Part shown: piece after piece, positions 46,782-57,263 of the stretch
Layout: every line of letters starts with the position of its first letter
How positions within the stretch are numbered: the first letter of the stretch is position 1
NCBI RefSeq assembly: GCF_014646015.1
Contig: NZ_BMMQ01000003.1
Location: forward strand, 1 to 64,000
Length of the DNA: 64,000 bases
Direction of reading: 5' to 3'
Source of the DNA: Microbacterium nanhaiense
GTDB lineage: Bacteria > Actinomycetota > Actinomycetes > Actinomycetales > Microbacteriaceae
The notes under the pieces: generated by a model
Told to the model about the DNA's origin: nothing
The model's database searches: none
The model's input: only the letters and a program-made list of their open reading frames with translations
Program-made: the position numbers and the translations under genes

Positions 46782-47324
46782 ATGCCGAAGCACAATTTTC
46801 CGCGCGACCGCTTCGACGAGATTCCCCGGGATCCGTCGCGGGTCGGCGCTCACCGCGCGCCGCGACCGCGCCTGCGGTGGCTGATCACGCTGCTCTGGTG
46901 GCTCCTCACCGTCGTCTTGCTGACCACCGGCGGCATCTTCGGCTTCCTCGCGTTGTCGAATACGGGAACGATCGAGCCCCCGGCGTCGCCGGCGGCGAGC
47001 GAACCCGCCGACGTGGAGCCCGAACTCGACACCAGCGCGTTCATCGTGGTGCTCAACGGCACCGCGTCGCCCGATGCGGCGAACGCGGTCGAGGCCGAGC
47101 TGCTGGCCGCCGGTTGGGCCGACGATTCGGTCGCGGTGTTCGATTCCAACGCCACCGACTTCGCCACGACGACGGTCTTCTACGTCACCGAGGACGACCG
47201 CGCACGCGCCCTCGGGGTGGCCGAGGCGCTCGGCGGAGCCGAGGTCGCGCAGAACGCGGAGTTCGCGGAACAGAGCGAGGGCGGCTTCACGATCGTGGTC
47301 GGCCTGGACCGCGCGACCGAGTAA
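46782..47324 (+). CDS. LytR C-terminal domain membrane protein
   Basis: A 180-residue protein. A basic tail and one membrane helix (about 33-57, LITLLWWLLTVVLLTTGGIF) precede a Pro/Ala linker and a LytR_C domain (about 85-178). The domain has the repeated pattern FIVVLNGTASPDAANAVEAELLAAGW typical of this wall-associated module. It lacks an LCP catalytic domain. ATG 46782 is chosen from the -10 position; ATG 46773 would add MSR. Likely envelope-bound, function unknown. Confidence 0.85.
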   Translation: MPKHNFPRDRFDEIPRDPSRVGAHRAPRPRLRWLITLLWWLLTVVLLTTGGIFGFLALSNTGTIEPPASPAASEPADVEPELDTSAFIVVLNGTASPDAANAVEAELLAAGWADDSVAVFDSNATDFATTTVFYVTEDDRARALGVAEALGGAEVAQNAEFAEQSEGGFTIVVGLDRATE

Positions 47325-47336
47325 TCTCCTCCGCGG

Positions 47337-47363
47337 TTTGCACTCACAGGGGTCGAGTGCCAG
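47337..47363. promoter_or_regulatory. Upstream CIRCE-like element overlapping the groEL promoter
   Basis: TTTGCACTC, nine bases, GAGTGCCAG: a slightly degenerate HrcA-binding site. A promoter runs through it: -35 TTGCAC at 47338-47343, 17-base spacer, -10 CAGAAT at 47361-47366. Confidence 0.75.
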
Positions 47364-47370
47364 AATGCTT

Positions 47371-49051
<1,681 letters not shown>

Positions 49052-49067
49052 TCCAGCGCTGACTGAC

Positions 49068-49107
49068 GACATCGGCCCCCTCTCCTTCGGGAGAGGGGGC
49101 CGATGTC
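49068..49107. terminator. Bidirectional intrinsic terminator
   Basis: Perfect 18-bp arms (49068-49085, 49090-49107) beginning GACATCGGCCCCCTCTCC around a TTCG tetraloop. It serves groEL and the convergent WXG100 gene. Confidence 0.88.
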
Positions 49108-49111
49108 GTTC

Positions 49112-49399
49112 TCAGCGGAACATGCTGGCGACGTCGTGCTCGACCTGCTGATACCCGTTGCCGGCGATCTCGAGGCGGTGCGCGAGGTTGTTCAAGGCCT
49201 CCTCGACCTGAAGGTGCAGGGCCTGCCATTCGGCGGCGAGCCCCTGGAAGGCCTGCGACGCGGCGCCCTGCCAGCTGCCCTCGAGGTAGTGCACGCGGCC
49301 CATGATGTACGCGACGTCGGCGCGCAATCGTTCGGATCCCTGGGCGACCTCGGATCGGGTGTGCAGGAGGCTGTCGCTGTCGACGGTGAACTGTGCCAT
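49112..49399 (-). CDS. WXG100-family (ESX-type) small protein
   Basis: A 95-residue helical-hairpin protein. The WxG turn is W43-Q44-G45 in LEGSWQGAASQAFQ, between two amphipathic helices. WXG100 proteins are substrates or co-substrates of type VII secretion, usually as dimers. No secretion ATPase (EccC) or partner is nearby in this window, so export must rely on a system elsewhere if it is a true substrate. AAAGGAG lies before ATG 49399. Confidence 0.9.
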   Translation of the reverse strand: MAQFTVDSDSLLHTRSEVAQGSERLRADVAYIMGRVHYLEGSWQGAASQAFQGLAAEWQALHLQVEEALNNLAHRLEIAGNGYQQVEHDVASMFR

Positions 49400-49520
49400 G
49401 GGATGGCTCCTTTCTGGTGGTTGCCACCACGCTAGGAGCCGCGCGCACGGGCCGCTCGCCCGGGCGGCGCGAACGGGGACAACTTCCCGGGAAAAGCGCC
49501 TGTGGACGCGCTGAGCGGTC

Positions 49521-51254
49521 TTAGGCGAGCGGGAACGACACCCGGAAGGTCGCCCCGCCGCCCGGTGTCTCGACGACCTCGACCGTGCCCTCGAGGCGCT
49601 CGACGATCGAGGAGACGATCGCGAGCCCGAGCCCGGATCCACCCGTCTCGCGCGTGCGCGAGGTGTCGGCTCGCCAGAAGCGCTCGAAGATCTTGTCCCG
49701 GATCTCGGCGGGGATGCCCTCGCCGTGGTCGACGACCGCAATCCACCCCATGCGGGTCGCCGGATCGACGCCGACCTCGAGCTCGATGGGGGCGTCCGGG
49801 CCGCTGTAGCGTCGCGCGTTGCCGAGGAGGTTCGCGACGACCTGCTGGATCGGCTCCTCCGCGCCGACGACTATCGGCGGCATGTCGATGGGCTTGCCCT
49901 GCTCGGGATTCGAGAAGTCGACGGCGGGGGCGGCCGGCGGGGCGTCCTCCGACGCCGTCTTGCGCCGCTTGCGGGTGGCGCGGGTGAAGGCGGCCGTGCT
50001 GGTCGTGATGACGTTCAGCAGCCCCGTCGAGGTCTCCTTCTTCTGGACGGGGAGCGGGGCCGTCGGCGCGGGCGGCTCCTCCGTCGCGGGCGAGGCGGTC
50101 TCGTCGGGCAGCACCTGCACCGGTCCCGTGAACGCCTCGAAGGTGGTGTCGATGACCGTGACGGTGCGGCTCGGATCCGCGGCCCGCACGTCGAGCGCGG
50201 CGTCGCTCGCCACCCGGCGCAGATCGACCTCGACGATCTCGAGGGCGCGCCGCTCGTCGAGACGCGCGAGAGAGAGGAGGTCCTCGACCAGGGAGGACAT
50301 GCGCTTGGCCTCCTTCTCGATGCGCTCCATCGCCTTCGCGGTGTCCTCCTCGGTCTGCATCGCGCCCATGCGATACAGCTCGGCATAGCCGCGCACGCTG
50401 ACGAGCGGCGTGCGGAGCTCGTGGCTCGCATCGCCGATGAAGCGGCGCATCTTCACGACCGCGGCGTCGCGCTCGGCGAACGATTCGTCGACCCGATCGA
50501 GCATCGTGTTGATTGCGATCTTGAGGCGACCGACCTCGGTCGTGGGCTCGATCTCCGTGAGGCGCTGGGAGAAATCGCCCTCGGCGATGCTCATCGCGGT
50601 CTCTTCGACCTGGCCCAGCCGTCGGAACGCGAGCGTCACGAGCAGCCGGGTGCCGAGCGCACCGAGGATGAGGGTGATGACCGTCATGGTCGTGAACACC
50701 CCGACGTAGGTACCCACGAAGGAGTCGGCGTCGCCGACGGGTTGCGCGACGAGCTGCGCGTAGAGGGCGTTCGAGTTCTCTCCGGAGACCTCGATGGGGG
50801 CCACCGCCGCGCGGTAATCGGATCCGGTGAGCGCGTGGAGCGTGAACGACGCGTCCTGATTCAGGAACGCGTCCTGCACCTTCAGCGACGTCGGGAAGAC
50901 GGGATAGCGGCGCGAACCCTCGGTGCCTCCCGCGACGGCCGCGAGCTCGCCGTCGGCGTCGTAGATCGCGACGATGTAGTCGGTGCGCGGCGGCGCAGCC
51001 TTCTCATCGAGAACGGGCGCGCCGGTGACCGGGTCGGTCTTGACATCGAAAAGCGTCTCGTAGATGTTGGTGCTCGCGAGCTGCTCGACCGTCGAATCGA
51101 TGTTCGCGCGCAGCATACCCTGCAGCACCGGCAGGGTGCCGATTCCGGCGGCGACGAGCCCGGCCGCGAGTACGCCGACCGTCACTCCGGTGATCTTGGC
51201 CCGCAGACTGATGCGGCGCCACCACCGAGTGAACGGGTCTGTTCGCGCGGCCAG
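49521..51254 (-). CDS. Sensor histidine kinase, apparent CTG start
   Basis: A 577-residue kinase if started at CTG 51254. Two membrane helices bracket an external sensor, then a HAMP domain (LAFRRLGQVEETAMSIAEGDF) and DHp helix with the phosphorylated His in GDASHELRTP. The ATPase domain follows, with FERFWRADTSRTRETGGSGLGL. About 90 Pro/Ala-rich residues are inserted between DHp and the N-box. Between the regulator's stop and GTG 51185 the frame has no ATG, GTG or TTG. Yet RWWRRISLRAKIT, conserved in relatives, is encoded there. GAGGA lies seven bases before the CTG. The minimal alternative is GTG 51185. Confidence 0.85.
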   Translation of the reverse strand: MAARTDPFTRWWRRISLRAKITGVTVGVLAAGLVAAGIGTLPVLQGMLRANIDSTVEQLASTNIYETLFDVKTDPVTGAPVLDEKAAPPRTDYIVAIYDADGELAAVAGGTEGSRRYPVFPTSLKVQDAFLNQDASFTLHALTGSDYRAAVAPIEVSGENSNALYAQLVAQPVGDADSFVGTYVGVFTTMTVITLILGALGTRLLVTLAFRRLGQVEETAMSIAEGDFSQRLTEIEPTTEVGRLKIAINTMLDRVDESFAERDAAVVKMRRFIGDASHELRTPLVSVRGYAELYRMGAMQTEEDTAKAMERIEKEAKRMSSLVEDLLSLARLDERRALEIVEVDLRRVASDAALDVRAADPSRTVTVIDTTFEAFTGPVQVLPDETASPATEEPPAPTAPLPVQKKETSTGLLNVITTSTAAFTRATRKRRKTASEDAPPAAPAVDFSNPEQGKPIDMPPIVVGAEEPIQQVVANLLGNARRYSGPDAPIELEVGVDPATRMGWIAVVDHGEGIPAEIRDKIFERFWRADTSRTRETGGSGLGLAIVSSIVERLEGTVEVVETPGGGATFRVSFPLA

Positions 51255-51269
51255 GGAATCGTCCTCGAA

Positions 51270-51962
51270 CTAGAGCTTGTCGACCTTGAGCATGTATCCG
51301 AAGCCGCGCTTGGTCTGGATCAGAGACTCGGCGGCGTGCGGATCGATCTTGCGACGCAGGTACGAGATGTAGCTCTCGACGATGCCGGCGTCGCCGTTGA
51401 AGTCGTACTCCCAGACGTGGTCGAGGATCTGCGCCTTGCTGAGAACGCGGTTCGGGTTCAGCATGAGGTAGCGCAGGAGCTTGAACTCGGTGGGGCTGAG
51501 GTCAATGGCGGTCTCGCCGACGTAGACGTCGTGCGTGTCCTGGTCCATCGTGAGTTCGCCGGTGCGGATGACGGATTCCTCGTCCTCCGTCTGCATCGTC
51601 CGGCGCAGCACCGCCTGGATGCGGGCGACGATCTCGTCGAGGCTGAAGGGCTTGGTGACGTAGTCGTCGCCGCCGACGTTCAGCCCCTTGATCTTGTCTT
51701 CCGTCTCGTCCTTCGCGGTGAGGAAGATGATCGGTGCCGTGTACCCGGCGTCGCGCAGACGCTTGGTCACGCTGAAACCGTTCATGTCCGGCAGCATCAC
51801 GTCGAGAACGATCAGGTCGGGCTCTTCTTCCAGGACGGCGGAGATCGTCTGGGCACCATTGATGACGGTCCGCACCTGGAATCCTGCGAAACGCAGGCTC
51901 TGCGAGAGCAGGTCACGGATGTTGGGCTCGTCGTCGACTACAAGGATTCGCGCTGCGGTCAT
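51270..51962 (-). CDS. OmpR-family response regulator
   Basis: A 230-residue regulator. Phosphoacceptor D54 is in IVLDVMLPDMNGF, LTAKDETEDK and YVTKPFS follow, and the winged helix ends IQTKRGFGYMLKVDKL. It resembles TcrX/TrcR-type regulators. It is transcribed first, 15 bases before the CTG-start kinase, and its TAG stop is in the same frame as the kinase. The signal sensed is unknown. Confidence 0.93.
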   Translation of the reverse strand: MTAARILVVDDEPNIRDLLSQSLRFAGFQVRTVINGAQTISAVLEEEPDLIVLDVMLPDMNGFSVTKRLRDAGYTAPIIFLTAKDETEDKIKGLNVGGDDYVTKPFSLDEIVARIQAVLRRTMQTEDEESVIRTGELTMDQDTHDVYVGETAIDLSPTEFKLLRYLMLNPNRVLSKAQILDHVWEYDFNGDAGIVESYISYLRRKIDPHAAESLIQTKRGFGYMLKVDKL

Positions 51963-51968
51963 GTCCCC

Positions 51969-51974
51969 ATTATG
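51969..51974 (-). promoter_or_regulatory. -10 element of the two-component operon (leaderless)
   Basis: On the minus strand CATAAT ends six bases before the ATG at 51962. Confidence 0.45.
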
Positions 51975-52025
51975 TCGGGTGTATTGACAGAAGTGGGTGA
52001 TATCCGGACATCGCGCGGTGATCGC

Positions 52026-53123
52026 CTACATGCGGGGCGTCCGCGGCGGGGCCGCCGTGGCCCCCGCACGGAACGACACGGGAAGCATCACGTTCGCGGG
52101 GGATCCGCCGTTCAGGAGCTCGTCGACGAGGCGCCCCGCCTCGCGCCCGCGGCCGCGGAGGGGCTGCTTCACGGTGGTGAGCGGCACATCGAGCCAGGGC
52201 ACCTCGATGCCGTCGAAACCGGTGATCGTGATGTCCCTCGGTACGTCGAGCCCGAGGCTGCGCGCCGCGGTCACGGCGCCCGCCGCGAGGATGTCGTTCT
52301 GGGCGAGGATCGCGCTCGGGGCCTCGCCGAGTGAGAGGAGCGCGCGGGCGGCGGCCGTGCCCGCGGCAGAATCGCGACCCCCGGCCTCGACCCGGAAGGC
52401 ATCCGGGAACACCCGTGCGACGGCCTGGAGGCGACCGCGGATCGTGCCGTTCGTGATCGCCTCGATCCCCTCGAGGATCGGCACGGCGGGCCCGGGGGCC
52501 CGCGTCTCGCCCGGCTGCGTCGTGCGCATGACGACGCCGACGCGCCGGTGCCCGAGTCGCGCGACGTGCTCGGCGATCTGCGTCATCCCGCCCGCGTCGT
52601 CGACCTCGACGAGCGTCACGTCGTCGGCATGCGGGCCCTCGATGCCCACGATGGGCACGCGCCGCGCCCGCACGAGCGGCAGCAGCTGGTCGAACTCCTC
52701 GCCGCGCGTCGCGAACACGACGGCATCGACGGGGAGCGTGCGCAGGGGATCCGGATGGGGGAGAGGGCGCGCCCTGCCGGGCAGCAGGAGCTGGCCGTAC
52801 CCGATCGAGTCGAGCCGCTCCGAGAGACCGTCCATCGTGGCGAGCGCGACGGGGTTCTGGAACGCGAGGCCGACGCGCTCGGCGACGACGATGCCGACGA
52901 TGCCGCTGCGGCCCCTGCGCAGCGAACTCGCGACGGGGTGCGGGCCGTCGTAGCCGAGCGCGTCGGCGGCCGCGAGGATCCGGTCGCGGGTGTCGCCGAG
53001 GACGCGGTCGGAGCCGCGGAAGGCGAGCGACGCGGTCGAGGTCGAAACCCCGGCGCTGGCGGCGACGTCCGCGATCGTGACGCGCCCCGCGCGCCCGCGA
53101 CCGCCCGAAGATGTGGGAGCCAT
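52026..53123 (-). CDS. LacI-family transcriptional repressor
   Basis: A 365-residue regulator. The helix-turn-helix VTIADVAASAGVSTSTASLAFRG (about 15-37) and hinge are followed by a periplasmic-binding-protein-like effector domain. It is divergent from the ABC importer operon at 53288-58756, and two 16-bp palindromes in the gap are good candidates for its operators. One of them overlaps its own promoter, implying autoregulation. The effector is probably the imported substrate or a breakdown product. Confidence 0.92.
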   Translation of the reverse strand: MAPTSSGGRGRAGRVTIADVAASAGVSTSTASLAFRGSDRVLGDTRDRILAAADALGYDGPHPVASSLRRGRSGIVGIVVAERVGLAFQNPVALATMDGLSERLDSIGYGQLLLPGRARPLPHPDPLRTLPVDAVVFATRGEEFDQLLPLVRARRVPIVGIEGPHADDVTLVEVDDAGGMTQIAEHVARLGHRRVGVVMRTTQPGETRAPGPAVPILEGIEAITNGTIRGRLQAVARVFPDAFRVEAGGRDSAAGTAAARALLSLGEAPSAILAQNDILAAGAVTAARSLGLDVPRDITITGFDGIEVPWLDVPLTTVKQPLRGRGREAGRLVDELLNGGSPANVMLPVSFRAGATAAPPRTPRM

Positions 53124-53129
53124 GGGATC

Positions 53130-53135
53130 ACAGTA
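53130..53135 (-). promoter_or_regulatory. -10 element of the lacI-type gene (leaderless)
   Basis: On the minus strand TACTGT ends six bases before the ATG at 53123. Confidence 0.5.
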
Positions 53136-53142
53136 CCCGCAG

Positions 53143-53158
53143 ATCGCAACGTTTCGAT
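53143..53158. promoter_or_regulatory. Candidate LacI operator 1
   Basis: ATCGCAACGTTTCGAT, a 16-bp palindrome with one mismatched pair and a central CG as in LacI-family sites. It covers the -35 region of the repressor gene. Confidence 0.6.
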
Positions 53159-53224
53159 TCGTTCGTCTGCGGCCTCACGAACGGTCACCGTGCGTTCACC
53201 TCGCGGCCACGCGGCGACCGAATC

Positions 53225-53240
53225 ATCGAAACGGTGCGAT
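53225..53240. promoter_or_regulatory. Candidate LacI operator 2
   Basis: ATCGAAACGGTGCGAT, a 16-bp palindrome with two mismatched pairs, sharing the CGTTTCGAT half-site with operator 1. It lies 48 bases before the importer's first gene; the 82-bp offset from operator 1 would allow looping. Confidence 0.55.
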
Positions 53241-53287
53241 GCGGATCGCACCCCCACACCTTCCCCCTCACAAAGGACACGAGCATC

Positions 53288-54448
53288 GTGACTCACAAGC
53301 GTTCCCTCGCGGCGGGCTTCCTCGCCGTGTGCGCCGTCGGCGCCCTCACCGCCTGCGCGCCGGTCGCGGCCACCGGTACCTCTGCCGACGCGTCGTCCGG
53401 CGGCGACGGCACGACCCTCACCGTCTTCATCTCGGGCGACACCAACGTGCAGGACCTCTGGGACAACGGGATCATCCCCGCATACGAGAAGGAGAACCCG
53501 GGGGTCACCGTCAACACGACGATCGACCTTCACGGCGAGCACGACCAGCAGACGGTCGCGAAGCTCACGACCGCGACCGAGGCCGGCGACGACCCGGGCT
53601 ACGACCTCATCGACGCGGGCTTCGTCACCTCCAGCGCGGCGCAGGCCGGCACGCTCCTCGACATCGAGGCGGACACCGTCTCGGGTCTCGCCGACGTCCC
53701 TGAGACGACCGTTGCCGCGGGTCGCGGATACGGGATCCCCTACCGCGCATCCTCGGTGCTGCTCGCCTACGACACCGACACCGTGACCGATGCGCCCGGC
53801 ACCCTGGACGAGCTGCTGCAGTGGATCCAGGACAACCCCGGCGAGTTCGCGTACAACTCGCCCTCGACCGGAGGATCCGGCGGAGCCTTCGTCACCACCG
53901 TGCTCGACAGCTTCCTCACCGCCGACGAGCAGGACGCCCTGCGCACCGAGGTCGACGAGGACATCATGGCGAAGTGGAGCGAGGGCTTCGACCGGCTCAA
54001 GGCCCTCGGCCCCTCGATGTACCAGGAGGGCGTCTACCCCAACGGCAACACCCAGGTGCTCGAGATGCTCGGCTCCGGCGAGATCTCCATGGCTCCCGTC
54101 TGGAGCGACCAGTTCCTCACCTCGCAGCAGAGCGGCCTCATCGGCGAGAACATCGCGTTCACACAGATCGCAGACCCGAGCTTCACGGGTAACGCCTCCT
54201 ACCTCGGGATCCCGAAGACGAGCGACGCGACCGACGCCGCGATCGACCTCGTGAACTTCGTGCTCTCGGCCGAGGGGCAGCAGATCATCGCCGAACAGAT
54301 CTCGGGCTACCCGGTCGTGGATCTGTCGACGCTACCGCAGGACGTGCAGGACCAGTTCGCGGACGCCGACCCGAGCGCCCTCCGCCCCGGCTACTACAGC
54401 GAGGTCGGCGCGGAGATGTCGAACATGTGGGACCAGCTGGTCCCGTGA
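53288..54448 (+). CDS. ABC importer substrate-binding lipoprotein
   Basis: A 386-residue exported lipoprotein. The signal ends in lipobox LTAC with the lipidated cysteine at residue 23. The mature part is a class of extracellular solute-binding proteins close to the putrescine, iron and phosphonate type (TLTVFISGDTNVQDLWDN, then YDLIDAGFVTSS). The ligand cannot be read from sequence; the terminal enzyme of the operon suggests a glycerophosphodiester. GTG 53288 follows AAAGGA. The stop overlaps the permease start. Confidence 0.92.
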   Translation: MTHKRSLAAGFLAVCAVGALTACAPVAATGTSADASSGGDGTTLTVFISGDTNVQDLWDNGIIPAYEKENPGVTVNTTIDLHGEHDQQTVAKLTTATEAGDDPGYDLIDAGFVTSSAAQAGTLLDIEADTVSGLADVPETTVAAGRGYGIPYRASSVLLAYDTDTVTDAPGTLDELLQWIQDNPGEFAYNSPSTGGSGGAFVTTVLDSFLTADEQDALRTEVDEDIMAKWSEGFDRLKALGPSMYQEGVYPNGNTQVLEMLGSGEISMAPVWSDQFLTSQQSGLIGENIAFTQIADPSFTGNASYLGIPKTSDATDAAIDLVNFVLSAEGQQIIAEQISGYPVVDLSTLPQDVQDQFADADPSALRPGYYSEVGAEMSNMWDQLVP

Positions 54449-55410
54449 CCGCGACAGCCCCCGTCGTCGGCGGGGCCCGCGCGCGCCGCGCGCGCCCCGC
54501 CGCCTCGGCGGCCGAGCGACTCGAGAGGCGCCGGCGTCTGACCGGCTTCTCGATGGCGCTCCCGCCCGTCGTGATCATCGCCCTCTTCGTCGGATTCCCC
54601 GTCCTGCTCGCCATCGGTTTCAGCTTCGGCATGACCGGTGGCCTGAACAGCACCTCCGCGGCCATCGGGCAGAACGTCCACGAGGCCGACGGCCTCATCA
54701 CGCTCGACGCGTACCGTCAGCTCTTCGCCGACGCGCGCTTCCCCCGCGACCTGCTCGCCACAATCCTCGTCACGGTTGTCACCACGCTCGTAACGCTCGC
54801 GATCGCGATCGGAATCGCCGTGTTCCTGCGACTGCGCGGCGGGCGGCTCGGCGCGATCCTCGCCGGCCTCGGCGTCGTCCCGATGTTCATCCCCGTCGTG
54901 ATCGCCTCGTGGGCGATCCTGCAGTTCTATTCGGGAACGGGCTTCCTCCGCAGCCTGTTCGCGCAGTGGGGCATCGAGTTCCCGACCTACGGCTTCACCA
55001 TCACGGGCGTCATCATCGCGTCGGTGTGGGTCAACCTGCCGTTCGCGCTCCTCATGGCCACCTCGGGAATGCAGGGCGTGCCCCAGGCCCTCATCGACGC
55101 CGCTCGCGACGCGGGCGCCTCCACCCTGCGGGTGATCCGCACCGTGCTCATCCCGATGGCGGGGATCCCGCTCGTCATCGCCGCGACCTTCACGGCCATC
55201 GGCGTGCTCGGCCAGTTCACGGTGCCGTACTTCGTCGGGCCCAACGCCCCGCAGCAGCTCGGCGTCTCGATCAGCAACCAGTTCCAGTCGTTCAACCAGC
55301 CGCAGCAGGCCGCCGCCCTCGCAGTCGTCGTGTTCGTGCTCGCCTCGGGCGTCGCCGCGCTGTACGTGTGGGCGAACTTCCGCAGCGCCAAGAAAGAGGG
55401 CAAGGTCTGA
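54445..55410 (+). CDS. ABC importer permease, first subunit
   Basis: A 321-residue inner-membrane permease with a basic N-terminus and six predicted helices. The cytoplasmic EAA loop reads ALIDAARDAGASTLRVIRTVLIP, which docks onto the ATPase. GTG 54445 overlaps the binding-protein stop (GTGA), and the next permease begins on the last base of its stop codon. The closest types are PotB- or PhnU-like subunits. Confidence 0.93.
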   Translation: MTATAPVVGGARARRARPAASAAERLERRRRLTGFSMALPPVVIIALFVGFPVLLAIGFSFGMTGGLNSTSAAIGQNVHEADGLITLDAYRQLFADARFPRDLLATILVTVVTTLVTLAIAIGIAVFLRLRGGRLGAILAGLGVVPMFIPVVIASWAILQFYSGTGFLRSLFAQWGIEFPTYGFTITGVIIASVWVNLPFALLMATSGMQGVPQALIDAARDAGASTLRVIRTVLIPMAGIPLVIAATFTAIGVLGQFTVPYFVGPNAPQQLGVSISNQFQSFNQPQQAAALAVVVFVLASGVAALYVWANFRSAKKEGKV

Positions 55411-56228
55411 TGCTCGCCGCCCGCCGCGCCGGAGGGCGCGCGCTCATCGTCATCCTCGTCCTCATCGTCGCGGGGTTCATCCTCGGGCCCCTCGTCTGGC
55501 TCGCCGCGCACGCGTTCGCGACCGAATGGCGCTATCCGAGCCTCCTGCCCTCCGGCCTCACGCTCGACTGGTGGCGCACCGTGTTCGCGGATCCGGGGCT
55601 GTTCTCCTCGATGCGCAACTCGCTGTTCTTCGCCCCCGTGACGGTCCTCGTGTCGGCGATCGTGTGCCTGCCGGCGGCGTACGCGTTCTCGCGCTTCGAC
55701 TTCCCGGGGCGCCGCTTCTTCCTCGTGGGTCTCTTCGCGACCAACGCCTTCCCCAAGATGGGCTTGTTCGTCTCGATGGCGACGATCTTCTACGGGCTGA
55801 ACCTCATGGAGACGACGCTCGGGATCGTGATCGTGCACGTGATCGGCACCGTCGTCTTCATGACCTGGATCCCCGCCGCCGCGTTCAGCGCCGTGCCCCG
55901 CTCGCTCGAGGAGGCCGCGCGCGACGCGGGCGCGGGAAAGCTGCGCGTGTTCCTCACCGTCACGCTCCCGATGGCGCTGCCGGGGATCCTCGTGGCCGCC
56001 GTCATGTCGTTCCTCGCCTCCTTCGACGAGGCGCAGGGCACGTACCTCGTGGGCGCCCCGTCCTATATGACGATGCCCACCGAGATGTATTCGCTCGTCC
56101 TCAACTACCCGACGCAGGTCGCCGCCGTCTTCGCGATCCTGCTCTCCATTCCCTCCGTCGTCCTCCTGCTGCTGACCCGCAAATACATCATGGGCGGGCA
56201 GCTCGCCGAGGGCTTCCAGATCCGGTAG
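55410..56228 (+). CDS. ABC importer permease, second subunit
   Basis: A 272-residue permease with six predicted helices and the EAA loop SLEEAARDAGAGKLRVFLTVTLP. It pairs with the preceding subunit to form the channel. ATG 55410 overlaps the upstream stop (TGATG). The PotC/PhnV-like order binding protein, permease, permease, ATPase is complete in this operon. Confidence 0.93.
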   Translation: MLAARRAGGRALIVILVLIVAGFILGPLVWLAAHAFATEWRYPSLLPSGLTLDWWRTVFADPGLFSSMRNSLFFAPVTVLVSAIVCLPAAYAFSRFDFPGRRFFLVGLFATNAFPKMGLFVSMATIFYGLNLMETTLGIVIVHVIGTVVFMTWIPAAAFSAVPRSLEEAARDAGAGKLRVFLTVTLPMALPGILVAAVMSFLASFDEAQGTYLVGAPSYMTMPTEMYSLVLNYPTQVAAVFAILLSIPSVVLLLLTRKYIMGGQLAEGFQIR

Positions 56229-56234
56229 GACCAC

Positions 56235-57263
56235 ATGAACTCGATGACACCCGGCCTGCGACTCGCGGGCCTCACGAAGATCCTCGGCGGCCGCACGATC
56301 GTTGACGACCTCTCGCTCGATCTCGAGCCCGGCGAGCTCGTATCCCTCCTCGGCCCGTCGGGCTGCGGCAAGACGACGACGCTGCGCATGATCGCCGGCT
56401 TCCTCACCCCCGACGCCGGAACGATCGAGGTACAGGGATCCGACGTCACGGCGCTCGGACCGGAGCGGCGTCCGAGCGCGATGGTGTTCCAGAACTATGC
56501 GCTGTGGCCGCACATGACCGTCGCGAAGAATGTCGCCTACCCGCTGAAGGTCGCCCGCGTGGCGCGCCGCGAGATCGCCGACCGGGTCGCCGAGGTGCTG
56601 GAACTCGTGGGTCTGTCGCACCACGCCGACAGCAGGCCCGCTCAGATCTCGGGCGGCGAGCAGCAACGCGCCTCGCTGGCGCGCGCCCTCGTGCAGCGCC
56701 CGAAGCTACTGCTGCTCGACGAACCCCTCTCCAACCTCGACGCGAAGCTGCGCGTGCGGGTGCGCGAAGAGATCCGCGACATCCAGCAGCGCCTCGGCAT
56801 CACGACGGTGCTCGTGACGCACGACCAGGAGGAGGCGATGGCCGTCAGCGACCGCGTCGCTGTCATGAACGGCGGCCGCATCGAGCAGGTATCCGCGCCC
56901 GCCGAGCTGTACCGCGCACCCGCGACCGAATTCGTCGCGGGGTTCATCGGCTCGAGCAACCGCCTCGCGTCGCCCGACCTCGGGCCGGGCGAGAACGACG
57001 TGCACTGGATGGTGCGGCCCGAGCACGTAGTCCTTGTCCCCGCCGACGAGGGAATCCCCGGGCGCGTGACCCGCGTCCTCCCTCACGGACACTTCGCCGA
57101 GGTGGCCGTCGTTGCGCGCGGCACGGAACTGCGCGCGTACGTGAGCGGCGAGACCCCTGCCGTGGGCGCCGACGTCGGTGTGCGCATCGAGAGCGCACTG
57201 CGTTACGCGAACGGGGTGCTCGACACCCGTTCGCTCGCCCCGATCGAGAGGATCGCCGCGTGA
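56235..57263 (+). CDS. ABC importer ATPase
   Basis: A 342-residue PotA/UgpC-like ATPase. Walker A GPSGCGKTT is at 40-48; the signature is the less common ISGGEQQRASLARAL; Walker B reads LLLLDEPLSNLDAK; a TOBE domain starts near 250. It begins six bases after the permease stop, and its stop overlaps the GDPD-IMPase start. It is dedicated to this operon, unlike the solitary ATPase at 42182. Confidence 0.94.
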   Translation: MNSMTPGLRLAGLTKILGGRTIVDDLSLDLEPGELVSLLGPSGCGKTTTLRMIAGFLTPDAGTIEVQGSDVTALGPERRPSAMVFQNYALWPHMTVAKNVAYPLKVARVARREIADRVAEVLELVGLSHHADSRPAQISGGEQQRASLARALVQRPKLLLLDEPLSNLDAKLRVRVREEIRDIQQRLGITTVLVTHDQEEAMAVSDRVAVMNGGRIEQVSAPAELYRAPATEFVAGFIGSSNRLASPDLGPGENDVHWMVRPEHVVLVPADEGIPGRVTRVLPHGHFAEVAVVARGTELRAYVSGETPAVGADVGVRIESALRYANGVLDTRSLAPIERIAA

